Assembly (NCBI GenBank): GCA_964472315.1
Contig: CAYYJS010000009.1
Location: 20,415 to 84,414 of the forward strand
Length of the DNA: 64,000 nt
Source of the DNA: CAYYJS01 sp964472315
GTDB taxonomy: Bacteria > Verrucomicrobiota > Kiritimatiellia > UBA8416
Reading direction: 5' to 3'
Below the pieces are notes generated by a model. The model made no database searches. It saw only the letters and a program-made list of their open reading frames with translations, and was not told where the DNA came from. Positions 9,518-18,708 of the stretch are shown here, piece by piece (position 1 is the first letter of the stretch; each line of letters begins with the position of its first letter). Both the position numbers and the translations under genes were made by a program.

Positions 9518-12500
9518 GGTTTTGCCTCGGTCGCGTCGCTGGGCTGAGCGCTCGTCGAATTCGGGACGACGCCAGTGTGCCACAGCGGGTCGTACAAGGC
9601 CAGCGTGAGATCGCGCCGGGTGCGCGACGAGGGCTTGTCCTCCGGTGCCGGGCGAGGTGCGAGCAAGGCGCCCAGTTGCGCGATGGCCGCGTCGAGCGCC
9701 GTATCGGTGGTCGCCAGGACATGGATGCCGTCCTGTCGGGCGCTGAGGCAGTAGGCGTCGGGGCCGAGGCCGGTCAGGTCGAGGCCGGACAGCGCATCGA
9801 CGTCGCCGTGGTGGACGTGTATGGTCAGCGGCGCCGCCCCGCCCGTGCCCATGACGGCCGATGGCCACGTGTCGCCCCATGCAGCGCGGAGTCGGTCCAG
9901 GATGGTTGCGGACTGCTCGGGCCGGGGCGATACGACTTGGCACGGCGGCGTCGTGTCCCGCCCCGCACGCATAAGAATCGTCGGCCGCAGGAACGCGAGC
10001 CATTTCCCGATCTCGAAAGCGGACAGGCCCTCCAGTGTCGTAACGGTGCGGCTGCGTTTCTGGTGTTGCAGGTGAAATCGCAGGGATGACGACTGATGGG
10101 CGCGGGCCGAAAGGATGTTCGTGACGCGGATGACCTGGCCGACGTGGTAGTTGTGCAGACGCACCACCTCCGGGGCGGCGGCCGCGAAGGCGGACTGACT
10201 GCCTGCGATCCAGTGTCCGTCCGCGTCGAGGGCGGCGAGGCTGAGTTCGGTGTCGGGCGGAATGTTACCGTTGACCTGCCAGTAGGTGGTCAGGAGATAG
10301 CCGGACAGCGTTCCGGCAGCGATACGTGGATGGGCATCGAAGCCGAGGAGAACCAGTCGTCCGCCAAGATAAGCGACGTCGGTTCGTATGGGCGGGGCCA
10401 GTTCGTGCGGCGGCGTCGCCGGCGCCGTCAAGCGCGCGAGGGCGAGCGGATCGAGTCGTGAGATGCCGCCGGATTGCATGGTGGATCGCAGCTCCAACAG
10501 GCTACGGCATGAGGCGGGCATGTCCGGCATTGGTCCGCGTGCGGCGGCATGTGAGGCCGTCCCTGACGCGGGGGGGACGGATGGTGCGGCCAGGCTGTCC
10601 ATGACGGCCATGACCTGCGCGTCGTGCGCGGTCATGGCCGCCGCGCGCTGGGCCGCGGCGATATCCGGGGCGACCGTCAGCCCGAAGAGGATTTCGGGCA
10701 GAAGGCTTTCGCACAGCATGCGGATCGGTACGCTCTTGTCGGTGCCCTGAACGCTTTCGACGACGGCCAGCCACCGCTGCCATTCGGGCGGCAGCCCTTG
10801 CGTCGCATACAGCTCGCGGAGTCTGGGTGCGCGGCGCTGGGCAAGAGCCCACTGTACGGGTGCGTCCCCGAGCAGGCGCGTGGTGGCATCCTGCCAGAGC
10901 GGGATACGTTGGTTGCCGGCTTGGCGGTAGGCGGCGAGATCGCCCTCCATCGGCATCTGGCGCAGCATGGCCTGCGATGCCTGCGCGCGAAGTCGCTGAA
11001 GGGTCTCCGCGACCCGTTCCGTCGCGAACGACGACGGCATCGCCTGGGCATCGGGGCGTTCGAGGATATGGTTCAGCGCGGCCAGCACGATGGGGGTGGC
11101 CGGGTGTCGGGCGGTCCGCAAGTGCGTGAAGAGCGCCCAGAGGGCATCGGCCGGCAACGATTGCGCGGCAACCAGGGCTTTCATGCCGACGCCTGCGCGA
11201 AGGAGCGCATCGAACGCGATGTATCGCGACGATGGATCCAGGTGTATCGCGCTGACGCTCCAGTCCCGCAGCCTGGCTTTGGCATCCGCGGCCGCGGGAC
11301 CGGGTGCCGCGGCGTACTGCAGAGCCGTGGCGGCGGCCTGGGCCGCGTGGGCGAGGACATGGCCGTTCCTGGGGGCCAGTGTGGCGGCCCGGTGCGCCTG
11401 GACGAGGGCCTGGGCGCCGATGGGGTCCATGGTGGTGTCGTTGGGGAGCGCCGTGCGCGCGAGCGCTTCCGCGAGGTCGATCCGGTACTCCGGTTCCCAG
11501 GGCGAAAGCGTCACGGCGCGCGAAAAGGCGCCGGCGGCCGCGGTGTATGCGGCGCACAGTTCCTGACGCGAGGCGACATGAACGAACCGCTCGATCTGAT
11601 TGGTGGAAGCGCCATCCGGTTGCGATGCCAGGGCCGCATCGATCCTCGTCCGTAGCGTGCGTGCGGCGATCAGGTTGTGCGCGCGGCCCAGTATCTGATG
11701 AAATTCCGCATCGAACGGCAGGAGCCGAATGGCGTTTTGGATGGGCAGCATATTCAGGTTGGCCGCGGCGCGGCGCGGCGTGAGCCAGAAGTACGGGTCG
11801 GGCGGTCCGCCCATCGCGTGGTAGGCCTGTCGCGCGGCGAGTTCGGCGTGCAGCCACGGAAGGGCGAGTGAGGTTGCGGTCAATGCCAGCAGGAGCACGG
11901 GTGCGCTCCGCAGCCGTGCCCGCGCCCAGGATGGCGGGGGGACTGTCGAGCGTGCGGCGCCGGAGACGGTCTGCGGGCCGGATGGGACCGTGTGGCGAGC
12001 GCCGCCGGAGGCGCGGCGGTTGCATCCGATGACGAACCCGAGAGCGAGGCAGCAGGGGATCGCCACACCGGGGCGCGACGTCAGGTTGAAGTCGACCGTC
12101 GCGTGCAGAAGCATGGCGACGACGGATGCCGCCGCGCCGGCTGAAAGCCACGGCAGGGAGCCGGCACCGGCGCCGCGCAGGGCGCGTCCCAGGTGACGGA
12201 TCGCGAAAACCGCGACAGGCAGCAGGAGCAGGATGCCCGGGATGCCGAGTTCGGTGGCAAGGTGGAGATAGTCGTTGTGAGCTTTGTACACGCGGGTGGC
12301 GCCGAAACCGGCGGTTTGGAAGCGGCTGAAGCCGATTGCGAAACAACCCGGCCCCACGCCGAACGGGTGCATGGCGAGCATGTCCAGAACGGCTGGGATC
12401 ATGGCCAATCGAGCGCGAAGCGAGGTATCGGTGCCCGTCTCCAGCGTGGATAGACGGTCGGCGAGCAGGGCATAGACGCCGCCGGCGCCGATGACCGCGA

Positions 12501-13380
12501 CGAGCGCGCCGACCACGAGGATGAGCGCGGCAAGGCTCAGATGGCCTGCACCCGATCGTTGTTTGCGCAGATAGGCCAGCAGGAGCGCCGTTGACGCGGC
12601 CGCGGTCGCGAGGGTCGCGCCGCGTGACGCGGTGAAAAAGAGGGCAACGATGAGGATGCTCAGGCAGGGCACGAGAAGTAGCGCGGCGATGCCGTGCGAC
12701 GTGCTCGTGACGACATGGAAGGCTTGCGCCAGCCGGCGTCCGACGGGTGCGCGCGGGATGCCGGCGACCGCGGTCATCAGGATGCCCAGGCAGACCGGGA
12801 TGCCCAGCGCCAGCAGGCCGCCAAGCGCATTGGCGCCGCTGAACGTGCCGCACAGACGGACGGACGGGAAGGGCATGTGGCGCAGGGCCGGCGTACCGAG
12901 CATCAGCAGTCCGTAGACGGCCTGGGCGACAGGAATCCCCGCGATGGCGACAGCCATGACGCGCGAGGCGTGACGCGATTCCGCGATACGCATGGCGCCC
13001 CAGGTCAGCAGCGCATAGGCGCCCCAGAGCAGGGCCGTGGCCGGCACGCGGCCGACATCGAGTGCGACCGACATACGGGGTGCGTCGGCAAGGATCTCGG
13101 GGAACGCGCGCCACAGTCGAGGGTGCAGGTATCGGTGGAGTGGCGCCGGCAGGGCGAGACATTGCACGGCGATCCACCCGGCGAGCAAAATGAGCGAGAG
13201 TCGGGCCCACGAAGCGCCGGGGATCGCGTTCTGCACGCTCCCGGACGTTGTCGGAGGGCGGGGCAGCAGCACGATGGCGACGAGCGTCGCGATGCCGGTC
13301 AGAAGGCAGAGCAGGGCATGTGTCCAGTGCGCCACGCTGCCCAGCGGGATGGTTGCCCATGCGGCGACGGCGGCCAACAA
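9514..13380 (-). CDS. Giant O-antigen ligase/polymerase (Wzy_C) with helical and GH20b-like C-terminal extension
   Basis: 1288-residue inner-membrane protein. The first ~440 residues carry about 12 hydrophobic segments. The periplasmic Wzy_C signature AHNDYLHLATELGIPG is followed by more membrane helices, fitting transfer or polymerisation of lipid-linked glycans. Residues ~470-960 are soluble and TPR-like. Residues ~1185-1240 (core DAYCLSARQDGIHVLATTDT) resemble the small alpha/beta domain that precedes GH20 and related glycosidase barrels, here without a barrel. Typical O-antigen ligases are 400-450 residues. The start is uncertain: TTG at 13380 is used, but the frame is open to about 13461 with no ATG. 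It lies downstream of the Wzc gene and overlaps glgB by four bases. Confidence 0.85.
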   Translation of the reverse strand: MLAAVAAWATIPLGSVAHWTHALLCLLTGIATLVAIVLLPRPPTTSGSVQNAIPGASWARLSLILLAGWIAVQCLALPAPLHRYLHPRLWRAFPEILADAPRMSVALDVGRVPATALLWGAYALLTWGAMRIAESRHASRVMAVAIAGIPVAQAVYGLLMLGTPALRHMPFPSVRLCGTFSGANALGGLLALGIPVCLGILMTAVAGIPRAPVGRRLAQAFHVVTSTSHGIAALLLVPCLSILIVALFFTASRGATLATAAASTALLLAYLRKQRSGAGHLSLAALILVVGALVAVIGAGGVYALLADRLSTLETGTDTSLRARLAMIPAVLDMLAMHPFGVGPGCFAIGFSRFQTAGFGATRVYKAHNDYLHLATELGIPGILLLLPVAVFAIRHLGRALRGAGAGSLPWLSAGAAASVVAMLLHATVDFNLTSRPGVAIPCCLALGFVIGCNRRASGGARHTVPSGPQTVSGAARSTVPPPSWARARLRSAPVLLLALTATSLALPWLHAELAARQAYHAMGGPPDPYFWLTPRRAAANLNMLPIQNAIRLLPFDAEFHQILGRAHNLIAARTLRTRIDAALASQPDGASTNQIERFVHVASRQELCAAYTAAAGAFSRAVTLSPWEPEYRIDLAEALARTALPNDTTMDPIGAQALVQAHRAATLAPRNGHVLAHAAQAAATALQYAAAPGPAAADAKARLRDWSVSAIHLDPSSRYIAFDALLRAGVGMKALVAAQSLPADALWALFTHLRTARHPATPIVLAALNHILERPDAQAMPSSFATERVAETLQRLRAQASQAMLRQMPMEGDLAAYRQAGNQRIPLWQDATTRLLGDAPVQWALAQRRAPRLRELYATQGLPPEWQRWLAVVESVQGTDKSVPIRMLCESLLPEILFGLTVAPDIAAAQRAAAMTAHDAQVMAVMDSLAAPSVPPASGTASHAAARGPMPDMPASCRSLLELRSTMQSGGISRLDPLALARLTAPATPPHELAPPIRTDVAYLGGRLVLLGFDAHPRIAAGTLSGYLLTTYWQVNGNIPPDTELSLAALDADGHWIAGSQSAFAAAAPEVVRLHNYHVGQVIRVTNILSARAHQSSSLRFHLQHQKRSRTVTTLEGLSAFEIGKWLAFLRPTILMRAGRDTTPPCQVVSPRPEQSATILDRLRAAWGDTWPSAVMGTGGAAPLTIHVHHGDVDALSGLDLTGLGPDAYCLSARQDGIHVLATTDTALDAAIAQLGALLAPRPAPEDKPSSRTRRDLTLALYDPLWHTGVVPNSTSAQPSDATEAKP

Positions 13381-13464
13381 GACCGTTGCCAGAACGTAGC
13401 GGTGATGAGTACGAACTCTCAGGACGATGCCTCGCGGGAAAAAACGGGATACAGCGAGGGGACG

Positions 13465-15615
13465 CTATGCGTGCTCCTCATGCCGGTACTTGTAGTGGTA
13501 GCTGTAGCCGTAGCGGTACTTGTAGTAGCGGGAGTAATAGCTGGAGCGGGGCATGTCGACGTTGTTCAGAACGACGCCAAGGAGGTCGACGCCCGTTTCG
13601 CGCAGGCGGTCGGCGAACTGCTGAGCGGCCTGCTTCGGTGTGACAAAGCTGCGCAGGACGAGCACGAGACCATCCGTGCGTTTGCCGAGGACGATACTGT
13701 CGACCAGCGCGAAACCGGGGGGCGAGTCGAAGATGACGAATTCGAACCGTTCGCGCAACCGGGCGACCAGTTCGTCCATGCGCGGCGACTCCAGCAATTC
13801 GACGGGGTTGGCGGGAATGGTACCGCAGGGGATGAACGAGAGCCCTTCGACACCGGTCTCGTGGATGACACCATCGAGCGTGACACCCTTCTCGCCTTGC
13901 AGCAGCGCCGATAGCCCGCGTGTGTTATCGATGCCGAACACGCGATGCAACCGCGGTTTTCGCAGGTCGGCATCGACGAGCACCGTCCGACGGTTGGCTC
14001 TTGCCTGAGTCGCGGCCAGGTTCACTGAGAGCAGCGACTTGCCTTCGCTGGGTAGCGTGCTGGAGACCACGATGCTGCGCAACGGTGCGCCGTGATGGCC
14101 GAGTACCAGAGCCGTTCGGAGCGAGCGCAAAGCTTCAGCGGTATGGCTGGTCGGATTCTTCTGGAAGACCAGATCGACGTCGCCGGGTTGAATACCCTCG
14201 GTTGTCGCGTTCGGAACCATGCCCAGAACCGTGGTTCGGAGGAACCGCTTGACGTCGTGTTCGCTCTTGACGGTGGTATCCATGTAGTCGATGAAGAAGC
14301 ACATCCCGACTGACAGCGCGCCGCCGAGCATACCGGCGAGGAGCAGGTACTTCATGCGCGGCGGCCATGCCTTCTTTGGAGGCGGGGTGGCCCGTGAGAC
14401 CACGAAAATGCTTTCGCCCTGGCCGCCGCCCATGCGGCTCAGGTCGATTTCTTCAATCCGGCGGATGATGGTGCGATAGGCCGAATCGACCGAATCGCGT
14501 GTCTGGGCCAGGATGTTGAACTGCATGGCGAGTTGATTGAAGTGGATGACTTCATCTTCCTGCTTGGCCAACGCATCGCGGATCATCTTCTCCTCGTTCT
14601 GCACCTGCTCGAAAGCCGTTTCCATGGAGCGGAGAATGGCCGTGGCCTCCACGAGCATCTTGGACCGGGCGGCATCCAGCAGTGTCTGTGAGGCTTGCAG
14701 TTGCGGATGGTTGGCCCCGAGACGTTGGAGCATCTGCGAATACTCCTGTTCCTGAGTAGCCAGATTGAGCCGCATGGTGCGGACGACTGGTGAATCCAGG
14801 ATGTCCGGCAAGGTGTCGACCGACTGACCCTTGCGCAGGGCGTCGCGCGCTGCCTCGATCTTGGCTTGAAGTCCGATACGTCGGGGTTCGACGGACGCAA
14901 GACTGTCATTGAGATCTCGGAGGCGTTCGAGGCCGACATTGTGTGTCTTCTCGAACGACACGATGCGGTTATCCTTCATGAAGGTATGCACGTCACTGGA
15001 TGCCGCATCGAGTTTCTCGCGCAGTTCGATGGCCTTCTTACGCAGTTCGGAGAGTCCGAGTTCCGAGACGCCCTGACGCCGGTTCAGCGCCTGCTCGCGG
15101 AAGGCGTCGACGACCGCGTTGACGATGCGTGCCGCCTGCTGGGGGTCCTCGCGCTGGATCGCGACATCGATGATCTGTGTATTGCGGAGCGGCACGACAT
15201 CGATCCGTTTGGCCAATTCAGCCACGGGATCGATGGCTGCGGCGAAATCCGGATCGCTCAGTAGCTCTGATGTGTGCATAGCCCGTTCGAGTACGGATTG
15301 CGAGCGCATGATCTCAACTTGGGTCTGAAGATATTCGCGGACCGAGATGCCCTGCATGAGAGGGTCGAATGCGCTCTTCAGATCGGTCAGGTCGATCTGG
15401 TTGCGTTCGACGAGCAGGCGCGAGGAAGCCTCGAAACGCGGTGTCCGCGTCCAGATGTAGAGCCCGGCGATGACGACCACCGAGACGAATACGGCGATGG
15501 CCAACGGGAGTCGCTGAAGAACGACATGCACGTAATCGAGGAGGTGGACGGTGTCCCCGTGGTCGTACTCGGTGTAGTCCATGTTCTCGGAATGGCCGGC
15601 TTGCTCGTAGTTCAT
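13465..15615 (-). CDS. Wzc-type polysaccharide co-polymerase / BY-kinase
   Basis: Chain-length regulator with a C-terminal bacterial tyrosine kinase domain, inner membrane. 716 residues: Wzz domain with TM1 (~36-56), a long periplasmic coiled coil, a G-rich GNVR-type region, TM2 (~420-440), then the kinase with Walker A in SSTLPSEGKSLLSVNLA and Walker A' VLVDADLRKPRLHRVFG. The last 25 residues contain a tyrosine cluster (about ten Tyr in SSYYSRYYKYRYGYSYHY), the expected autophosphorylation tail. It is 24 bases downstream of the Wza gene and upstream of the ligase gene: a Wza-Wzc pair. Confidence 0.95.
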   Translation of the reverse strand: MNYEQAGHSENMDYTEYDHGDTVHLLDYVHVVLQRLPLAIAVFVSVVVIAGLYIWTRTPRFEASSRLLVERNQIDLTDLKSAFDPLMQGISVREYLQTQVEIMRSQSVLERAMHTSELLSDPDFAAAIDPVAELAKRIDVVPLRNTQIIDVAIQREDPQQAARIVNAVVDAFREQALNRRQGVSELGLSELRKKAIELREKLDAASSDVHTFMKDNRIVSFEKTHNVGLERLRDLNDSLASVEPRRIGLQAKIEAARDALRKGQSVDTLPDILDSPVVRTMRLNLATQEQEYSQMLQRLGANHPQLQASQTLLDAARSKMLVEATAILRSMETAFEQVQNEEKMIRDALAKQEDEVIHFNQLAMQFNILAQTRDSVDSAYRTIIRRIEEIDLSRMGGGQGESIFVVSRATPPPKKAWPPRMKYLLLAGMLGGALSVGMCFFIDYMDTTVKSEHDVKRFLRTTVLGMVPNATTEGIQPGDVDLVFQKNPTSHTAEALRSLRTALVLGHHGAPLRSIVVSSTLPSEGKSLLSVNLAATQARANRRTVLVDADLRKPRLHRVFGIDNTRGLSALLQGEKGVTLDGVIHETGVEGLSFIPCGTIPANPVELLESPRMDELVARLRERFEFVIFDSPPGFALVDSIVLGKRTDGLVLVLRSFVTPKQAAQQFADRLRETGVDLLGVVLNNVDMPRSSYYSRYYKYRYGYSYHYKYRHEEHA

Positions 15616-15639
15616 GCGCGTTCCGGGTGTTGCCTTGGG

Positions 15640-16680
15640 CTAGTCGCGGTTGTCGAGGCGGTAGGTGAACGTGAAGATGCCGCGGAAGACCTCCCACGCC
15701 TCGCCGAGGGCGACCAGCGAGGGCGATTCGGGAACGTGTACGACATCGCCTTCCTGAAGATAGGGGTTGGGCGCCTTGCCTCGCTCGATCGCCTTCAGGT
15801 TGACCTTGGTGACCTGCTCGCCCGACTTGCCGACACGGCGAACGAGAAAGCAATTGCGTTTGTCCGCGCGCGACGCCAGGCCGCCGGCCAGCGCGACAGC
15901 CTCGACCATGCGCATCGAGCGGTGCAGGGCAAACCCGCCGGGTTGACGTACGTTGCCGTAGACGAAGATGAGTGGGGCTTGAGGAATGTAGATGATGTCA
16001 TCGCCCTGAAGCACGACATTCAGATCGAACTTGCCTTCATCGAAAAGCTCCTCGAGGTCCACGACGATCCGCAGGGGTTCATCGTTGCCCTGCTGCTTGC
16101 GCAGCACGTGAGCGATTTGTCCCGCCGACGTGCTCATGCCGCCGGCGAGTGTGACCATATCCATCAGCGTCGACACGTTCTCGTGGATGGCATAGACGCC
16201 GGGGGCGTTGACCGCGCCGACGACGGCGATGCGGCGGCTGCGGTACTCCTTCATGGAAACACCGACGCGCGGATTCTGCAGGACGCCCTTCTGAGACAAC
16301 TCGGCTTCGATGGTGCGCTGGATATCCTGAATGGACTTGTTGGCGACGGCGACCGGTCCGAGCGCAGGCAACGAGATCATGCCCGATTCCGAGACGCGGA
16401 ACTCGAGGGTCTTGGTCTCCTCGCGCATCTCCCATTCGAAAATGCTGATCTCGAGGACGTCGTCCGGGCCGATAAGGTAATCTCGTTCCTTAAGGCCCAG
16501 CAGCGACTTGGTCTGCCGAGCGCGGGCCCGGCTGATTTCGTCGCTGAACTGGACGGGGCCGCCCAACGTGCCTCGAACGCCGGTTCCGGTCGGTGCCAGG
16601 TGCGGTCCGTACGAGCTTGCGCATCCCGCGCACAGCAGGATCAGTGGAGCCAGGCTTGCTATGTGTGCCATACAGCGCAT
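15640..16680 (-). CDS. Wza-type outer-membrane polysaccharide export lipoprotein
   Basis: Outer-membrane polysaccharide channel. 346 residues from the ATG at 16678-16680, with GAGGGG about ten bases upstream; the TTG two codons earlier is less likely. Signal peptide with lipobox (ILLCAGCASS, Cys ~19). The Poly_export domain starts with YLIGPDDVLEISIFEWEM (~75-92). SLBB-type domains follow (IAVVGAVNAPGVYAI; IFVYGNVRQPGGFALH). It is first of the Wza-Wzc-ligase-GlgB group and begins downstream of a terminator at 16783-16814, so it probably has its own promoter. Confidence 0.95.
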   Translation of the reverse strand: MRCMAHIASLAPLILLCAGCASSYGPHLAPTGTGVRGTLGGPVQFSDEISRARARQTKSLLGLKERDYLIGPDDVLEISIFEWEMREETKTLEFRVSESGMISLPALGPVAVANKSIQDIQRTIEAELSQKGVLQNPRVGVSMKEYRSRRIAVVGAVNAPGVYAIHENVSTLMDMVTLAGGMSTSAGQIAHVLRKQQGNDEPLRIVVDLEELFDEGKFDLNVVLQGDDIIYIPQAPLIFVYGNVRQPGGFALHRSMRMVEAVALAGGLASRADKRNCFLVRRVGKSGEQVTKVNLKAIERGKAPNPYLQEGDVVHVPESPSLVALGEAWEVFRGIFTFTYRLDNRD

Positions 16681-16754
16681 CGTCAATTCCCCTCGTTCGT
16701 ACTACTGCTTTGGAGACGTCCCCGCCGGTTGTCGATACAGGATAAGGAGTTGAA

Positions 16755-16784
16755 AGCATATCTCTGCAATGGTGGCCATGGCAA
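16755..16784 (-). promoter_or_regulatory. Possible sigma-70-like promoter for the wza-wzc group
   Basis: On the minus strand TTGCCA (16784-16779) and TATGCT (16760-16755) are separated by 18 bases, about 75 bases before the wza start. The position between the terminator and wza fits a new transcription start. The boxes are imperfect. Confidence 0.3.
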
Positions 16785-16814
16785 TAAAAAAGGTGCGCTC
16801 TGAGGAGCGCACCT
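16783..16814 (-). terminator. Rho-independent terminator
   Basis: Perfect 10-bp stem AGGTGCGCTC / GAGCGCACCT with a 4-base loop. Read on the minus strand it is followed by TTTTTT. It lies 31 bases after the stop of the 194-codon exported-protein gene and before wza, so it should end transcription of the former. Confidence 0.9.
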
Positions 16815-16845
16815 CTATGATCGTCACCGTCTATCGAATCGTCGA

Positions 16846-17433
16846 CTACGGCGAGGTTGGCGGCTGAGGACCGCGCGGGTCATCGTTGTCGTCGTCGATG
16901 CCATCGACATCCCATGCGTCGAGTTCGTCACCAGCGACAACCACTCCACCAGCGGCGACAGCGCCCACAGCCCCTGCGAGTGCGACACCGGCGCCGCCCT
17001 GCACCCCAAGGAACGAGAACCCGCCAACGGCGCCTCCCGTTACGGGATCCTGGCCGGCGGTCATGGCCGCGGATGCGGGCAGGATGATGCGGAACTCGGT
17101 GACTTCGCTTCCCAACGACGTGTCGATCAGTCCAATGGTCTTGCCATCCACGGTCATCAGGTAGCGAGCCCCCGGCACATCCAGCGAGCAGACGCCCAAG
17201 GCGTCGGTCTTGCCCGTGACGACGTGGTCAGCGGCCTTCGTATCCGTGAGTCGCATCTCCGCCTTGGCTGCCGGGCGGATGCCGTCCGACTGCACGAGAG
17301 TGAACTTGCACGTGCCTGCCTTCATCTTCAGCACGGCGCCGGCTGCTTCCGTCGTCTGATCCGCCATTGCCGCGACCGCGATGCCAAGCGCCGCCATCGC
17401 CGCCACAATACTCGTTACCGCATGACTCTTCAT
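16846..17433 (-). CDS. Small exported protein with Gly/Ala-rich hydrophobic C-terminal segment
   Basis: 195 residues, family not recognised. Cleavable signal peptide (MKSHAVTSIVAAMAALGIAVAAMA). A beta-rich middle (KMKAGTCKFTLVQSDGIRP...ARYLMTVDGKTIGLIDTS) has the pattern of a carboxypeptidase-regulatory-like or Ig-like fold. A long Gly/Ala/Val helix follows (~140-172), then a short acidic tail DAWDVDGIDDDNDD and a Pro-rich end. Good SD (GGAGAGGGG) before the ATG. It sits directly upstream of wza-wzc and has its own terminator. A surface-anchored accessory factor for polysaccharide export is possible, but that rests only on position. Confidence 0.75.
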   Translation of the reverse strand: MKSHAVTSIVAAMAALGIAVAAMADQTTEAAGAVLKMKAGTCKFTLVQSDGIRPAAKAEMRLTDTKAADHVVTGKTDALGVCSLDVPGARYLMTVDGKTIGLIDTSLGSEVTEFRIILPASAAMTAGQDPVTGGAVGGFSFLGVQGGAGVALAGAVGAVAAGGVVVAGDELDAWDVDGIDDDNDDPRGPQPPTSP

Positions 17434-17545
17434 TGACTACCCCTCTCCTATGCTTCTTCTGATGTCTTGACCCCGTTCCAAGTCCAAAAACCGTGGCCTA
17501 CCCACGACAACATCATGCTTTATAGATCATTAGGCACACTCATGT

Positions 17546-17854
17546 CTAGCGAAAAGATGCAACTCTTCTTGTCTTCTGTTCGCGCAGGGCGTCAGCCTCG
17601 GATCGTCGCCTTGACACCGTGATGGGCCCGGCCGCCTTTCGTGTCGCGATGGCAGTCTTGGCGATGGCGGTATCGCGGAGTTCCTGTTCGCCGATCCCGC
17701 CCAGTCGATCGGTGGCAAGTCTTTCCGTTAGGCGATTGGCGGCGATGCGCGAATCCGACAGCTTGCCGCTTAGTGGGTCTGCAATGGATGGCGCAGCCGA
17801 TGCGACAAGGACGGCGAGAGCCGCTGAGATCAGGAATGCTTTAGCGAGTCGCAT
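17546..17854 (-). CDS. Small exported protein of unknown function
   Basis: About 102 residues starting at the ATG 17852-17854, chosen because a clear signal peptide follows (MRLAKAFLISAALAVLVASAAPSIA). The mature part is charged and helical (LSDSRIAANRLTERLATDRLGGIGEQELRDTAIAK). The frame is open further upstream to 18091, but that part crosses a palindromic repeat and reads as non-coding. No good SD is seen. It lies between the C39-like lipoprotein and another small exported protein on the same strand. Confidence 0.55.
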   Translation of the reverse strand: MRLAKAFLISAALAVLVASAAPSIADPLSGKLSDSRIAANRLTERLATDRLGGIGEQELRDTAIAKTAIATRKAAGPITVSRRRSEADALREQKTRRVASFR

Positions 17855-18013
17855 GCGAGGTGCTCGCGGGCTGAAGGCTGTGCAATGAACGCACGAGATA
17901 TGACTGACCTTCATGTCCATGTGCCGATAATCCCGTATCCCCGGCGGAAGGTCAAGCGCGGTTTCGTAGACGTCCGGAAATTCGCATTTGGTTCGTGTAT
18001 GGCGGGTGGGCGA

Positions 18014-18050
18014 TCCTGGGAGCGCGGGCGTCTCGCCCGCAAGACGGATG
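18014..18050. repeat. Short palindromic repeat (GCGGGCG-TCT-CGCCCGC)
   Basis: Perfect 7-bp stem at 18024-18030 / 18034-18040 with a 3-base loop, inside a 'GGGAGCGCGGGCGTCTCGCCCGCAAG' type context. It resembles dispersed REP-like hairpins seen in many genomes. It lies in the gap between the C39-like gene and the small exported protein. Confidence 0.6.
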
Positions 18051-18087
18051 GTTTCGAGCGAGAAAAGGCCCAACCCCATGCGACGCT

Positions 18088-18708
18088 TCATCTCTGTCGA
18101 CCTTCAGGCTGCTTTGGGATGGCTGGCGCAAGGAAGATGGTCGTGCAGTTAGCTTTGTGCCAGCGGTTGGTGAACTCCAGGATGGTCGTCCGTGTGCGCC
18201 GACGATTGCCGTCCTGGAGGTAGATGGTGCGGTCATCATGTGCGATGCCTGAAACCACGGCGATGTGACCGGCGTCGTCCGGGTTTGCGGGGGCGAGGAG
18301 AACGAGCGGGGGACAGCGTTGCAGAAGCGCCTCGCGCAGTTCGGGGACTGTCGCCGACCGCACGGAGGCGGAGAGGCCGATCGAACACGCCTCGTCCGCG
18401 ATGACGGATGCAAGCGTGCCTGGCAGCGAGGGGATAAACACACGCGCCCTCAGTCTGTCGGAATCATACGGGACGTTATGGAAGTCGAGCACCATGCGGA
18501 GGGCGGCAAGACCGCATTCGTGGGGCGACTGCCGGTGGAAGGGCAAGTCGAGAATGAGGTCATGGGGATGGGTGTGTGCGCACCCGGCGGCAAGCCCCAT
18601 ACAGAGGATCAGGGTGAGCGGCAGGATTGTCGCCGCGAATGAAGCCCTTCGGACCGAACGACCGACGGCGGGACTGGCGTCCGCCGGTTTGAGATCGGGA
18701 GTCCTCAC
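18088..18708 (-). CDS. C39-like (papain-fold) cysteine peptidase lipoprotein
   Basis: About 206 residues. Lipobox LILCMGLAAGC gives a lipid-anchored mature protein. The mature domain has the peptidase C39 pattern: catalytic Cys in FHRQSPHECGLAALRMVL, His in AGHIAVVSGIAHDD and Asp/Asn in IYLQDGN. The GTG at 18708 overlaps the stop of the upstream gene (GTGA) and is preferred; an in-frame ATG at 18750 would overlap by 46 bases. C39 domains normally cut double-glycine leaders next to ABC exporters; here it stands alone as a lipoprotein in a polysaccharide locus. Its substrate is unknown. Confidence 0.75.
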   Translation of the reverse strand: MRTPDLKPADASPAVGRSVRRASFAATILPLTLILCMGLAAGCAHTHPHDLILDLPFHRQSPHECGLAALRMVLDFHNVPYDSDRLRARVFIPSLPGTLASVIADEACSIGLSASVRSATVPELREALLQRCPPLVLLAPANPDDAGHIAVVSGIAHDDRTIYLQDGNRRRTRTTILEFTNRWHKANCTTIFLAPAIPKQPEGRQR

